Positions 62,087 to 64,000 of a stretch of DNA of 64,000 bases are shown piece by piece. Under the pieces are notes generated by a model. It did not search any database. It was given only the letters and a program-made list of their open reading frames with translations, and had not been told where the DNA came from. Position 1 is the stretch's first letter, and the number at the start of each line of letters is the position of its first letter. This DNA comes from Yoonia maricola. Lineage in GTDB: Bacteria; Pseudomonadota; Alphaproteobacteria; Rhodobacterales; Rhodobacteraceae. The DNA is taken from assembly GCF_002797915.1 (NCBI RefSeq), contig NZ_PGTY01000002.1, positions 1-64,000 of the forward strand, written 5' to 3'. Made by a program: the position numbers and the translations under genes.

Positions 62087-63786
62087 TGCCCGCTGATCAC
62101 GTAAGGTTTGCGACGGACCGCTGGTATGGTCTGTTGGGTATTGCCGACGGTAATGTCGCCTGTCAGGAACGGATGCATCCCTTGGTTTTTAAGATCTTGC
62201 AGGAAGTCAGGTAAACCCGTCAGATCAGGCATTTTCGGCACTTCCTTCAACGCATTCCCGCGATGCCCGGCGATATCATCAATGATCGTCTGTAACACAT
62301 CCATCGGTGCCTCGATGAACTGCGCCAACGTCATGATCTTGATCCGTGCGCGTGCATCGGGCGACCGCAGCACCCTAAGGAATTTATCCTCAATGCGTTG
62401 CAAGCGCGCGGCCTCGGTCCTGACCTCACTCGCCGACCGGCCAGAGTCATAGAGCGGGATCGACCATGCGCCCGAGACGACCCAGATACTGGCGTTTGTG
62501 TCCTTGGCCAATGTCCAGCGAATATCTTGCGTATCGGCAGGCCCGAACTGAAAACAATGATGTTGGTCACGACCATTCCAGATCAGGTTGGTCAGGAACA
62601 TCTTGCCATTATAATCGCGCAACCGCGCATTATCGGATAGCCCACCGCGATAGACCTCACTTTCGTCGGCAAAATGGGCCCTGTCCTTTGCAAAAAGGTG
62701 GCCGTGCACCTGCGCACCGGTCTGTCGGGTCAACCATGCCGAAAAATCGGGAAACACATCATCAAGCCCCTGCAACACCGCATAGGGGGCGGCAGCAATG
62801 CTGGTTTGTCGGTCGCTGCTGGGATAGCGGCTTTGCATGTAGAGCCCCGGACGGCCAAGTGTACGCCGCTCGACCGCTTGCGAAAACACGCGGTCCACTG
62901 CACCAGAATTGGGTTCTTCATCGGCACGCAGTGGGTCGTCAGGTAAAGGGAAAGTCTGATACAGCAGATGCGCATCATGCCAAATCTTGCGCGCAACAAA
63001 GCTTTTTGAGCGTTGTAGCAGTTCGGCATGGTCATCGAAAAAGATGTGTGGCTTACCCTGATAGTCAAACTTGGCCAACGTTAGCGACCGGCTTTCCACA
63101 ATGCGCGCATGCAGCCGCGTTAGGGTCTGATAATAGCTTTCGTCGGGGATCCAGACTTTGCGAAAGTAGGCATCATAGGTCGGGCGATGGGGATCGCGCA
63201 GTATCGCATCAAGCGTTTGCCGTGTGAGGCACCACCATTGTGACCCCATGTGTGGCACGATCCCGTCTGGAATATTGCGCCGGTACCCCAGTGCCTGTTG
63301 CAGTTTGACGAACAGGTCAAAGAGTCGGCGGTGTTTCTTCCAAGCAAAGGGAAACTGCAATGTGAACCGTTCCCGGTCCAGCCCACCAACCGTCCAGGGC
63401 ACATCTGCCGTTGTAGCACTTTCGATAAAATCCGTGTCTGGATGCGCGTCCAGGTAGCGTTGTAACTCTGCGATTGGCCGCAACGGCAGGCAAGTCCCTG
63501 AAGCAAGGAACGCATGCTGCACTTCGGGAAAATCTTCAAGCAATAGCGTCGCGGCCTCTTGCGAGGCGGCGACAAGCCCCCAGGTACCCCATTCGCATCG
63601 ATGACGGGCTGAGAAGCGAACGTTGACCAAATCTGCGAGCGATTGGGAAAAGGCATCATAGGTCGCAACTGGCACATTGCTGTCCACATGCACCACAACC
63701 GGGCATCCGGCATGGGCCCAGTGGCGCACCATCTGTTCGGCGCGGTCGAACCCCGTGTGGACCAGCATGATGACACCCAGGCTCAT
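62083..63786 (-). CDS. Core-2/I-branching type glycosyltransferase
   Basis: 567 residues from the ATG at 63786, which overlaps the preceding stop (ATGA). The N-terminal 260 residues look like the core-2/I-branching beta-1,6-N-acetylglucosaminyltransferase family (IMLVHTGFDRAEQMVRHWAHAG, FLASGTCLPLRPIAELQRYL, GSQWWCLTRQTLDAIL, PDESYYQTL with the catalytic Glu). The remaining ~300 residues resemble the DUF5927/5928-type domain found fused to it in Rhodobacteraceae. Confidence 0.83.
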   Translation of the reverse strand: MSLGVIMLVHTGFDRAEQMVRHWAHAGCPVVVHVDSNVPVATYDAFSQSLADLVNVRFSARHRCEWGTWGLVAASQEAATLLLEDFPEVQHAFLASGTCLPLRPIAELQRYLDAHPDTDFIESATTADVPWTVGGLDRERFTLQFPFAWKKHRRLFDLFVKLQQALGYRRNIPDGIVPHMGSQWWCLTRQTLDAILRDPHRPTYDAYFRKVWIPDESYYQTLTRLHARIVESRSLTLAKFDYQGKPHIFFDDHAELLQRSKSFVARKIWHDAHLLYQTFPLPDDPLRADEEPNSGAVDRVFSQAVERRTLGRPGLYMQSRYPSSDRQTSIAAAPYAVLQGLDDVFPDFSAWLTRQTGAQVHGHLFAKDRAHFADESEVYRGGLSDNARLRDYNGKMFLTNLIWNGRDQHHCFQFGPADTQDIRWTLAKDTNASIWVVSGAWSIPLYDSGRSASEVRTEAARLQRIEDKFLRVLRSPDARARIKIMTLAQFIEAPMDVLQTIIDDIAGHRGNALKEVPKMPDLTGLPDFLQDLKNQGMHPFLTGDITVGNTQQTIPAVRRKPYVISGQ

Positions 63787-64000
63787 GCCCAATTCCCCTT
63801 GGACATCAGCCCCAGCACTTCAAGTTGGCGCCAGTTAATATATCGCTCGCTCCATTGGCACCAAAGATCGGGGTCAGCGCCGTAGCGTTCCGCATAAGAC
63901 TGATATTCTTGTCCTTTGCGATAATGCTCACCGCGTTTTGCTTCTTCGGTTGCGCGCGCGCCAAAGGTGTTCAGGAACTTGGCATGCAGTAAGACGCCTG
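63783..64000 (-). CDS. Glycosyltransferase family 2 C-terminus, partial
   Basis: The last ~72 residues of a gene that begins beyond the window. LLHAKFLNTFGARATEEAKRGEHYRKGQEY and RYINWRQLEVLGLMSKG resemble the end of Rhodobacterales glycosyltransferases that act with the sulfotransferase set. Coupled by ATGA to the next gene. Confidence 0.6.
   Translation of the reverse strand, partial: GVLLHAKFLNTFGARATEEAKRGEHYRKGQEYQSYAERYGADPDLWCQWSERYINWRQLEVLGLMSKGNWA

Noticed and set aside
1-64000. CRISPR array, insertion sequence, prophage or integrative element
   Set aside because: No regularly spaced repeats, transposase, integrase or phage structural genes were recognised. Only the left-edge remnants hint at mobile DNA.

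Overview
The window reads as chromosomal DNA of a marine alphaproteobacterium of the order Rhodobacterales (Roseobacter group). The reasons are gene order (kdsD-lptC-lptA-lptB-hpf-ptsN; hemD/HemY next to tsaD-gpsA; ahcY), several TRAP transporters, paired sulfotransferase and core-2-type glycosyltransferase genes, and dense ATGA start/stop overlaps. No rRNA, CRISPR array, insertion sequence or integrase was recognised. One tRNA, tRNA-Thr(CGU), lies at 41602-41677. Species cannot be named from the sequence alone.

Layout. 0-0.5 kb: two broken genes, a RepC-like winged-helix protein and an EVK-type nuclease fragment, fused out of frame. 0.8-9.9 kb: a dienelactone-hydrolase-like protein, a secreted YHYH protein, a tripartite RND efflux operon and a small acidic outer-membrane-type protein. 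9.9-23.4 kb: a catabolic block. One minus-strand operon encodes an acylpyruvase-family hydrolase, nitroreductase, OsmC, TRAP DctPQM and a hydroxyquinol-type intradiol dioxygenase. It diverges from YciI-FadR/GntR-malonyl-CoA decarboxylase-malonyl-CoA synthetase. A cupin, fused TRAP permease and TAXI binding protein follow on the minus strand. Three near-identical palindromes built around ATCGAT sit in the three promoter gaps of this block, so it looks like one regulon. The enzymes can be joined on paper into a route from a polyhydroxylated aromatic via malonylpyruvate to malonate, malonyl-CoA and acetyl-CoA; this is my inference.

23.6-28.4 kb: a second YHYH protein and a three-gene membrane glycolipid module (GT2, polytopic GT-C-like protein, flippase-like protein). 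28.5-35.7 kb: a MoxR/DUF58/SpoIIM/RDD envelope cluster ending in a strong terminator. 35.7-41.6 kb: two divergent operons around a 12-bp palindrome, with a GntR regulator, for degradation of a four-carbon acid sugar (OtnK kinase, OtnC aldolase, plus an unusual set of dehydrogenases and a lactonase-like protein).

41.6-55.9 kb: housekeeping genes, including haem synthesis (hemD, HemY), tsaD, gpsA, small conserved proteins, ahcY, a zinc alcohol dehydrogenase, an HD hydrolase, a GNAT protein and a membrane GGDEF-EAL protein. 55.9-60.7 kb: RNase D, kdsD, lptCAB, hpf and ptsN. 60.7-64 kb: minus-strand surface-polysaccharide genes (two-domain sulfotransferase, core-2-type glycosyltransferase, and the end of a GT2 gene cut by the window edge).

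Coordinates are corrected from raw open reading frames where a ribosome binding site or signal peptide favoured an internal start. All functional calls come from reading motifs by eye; no database search was run.
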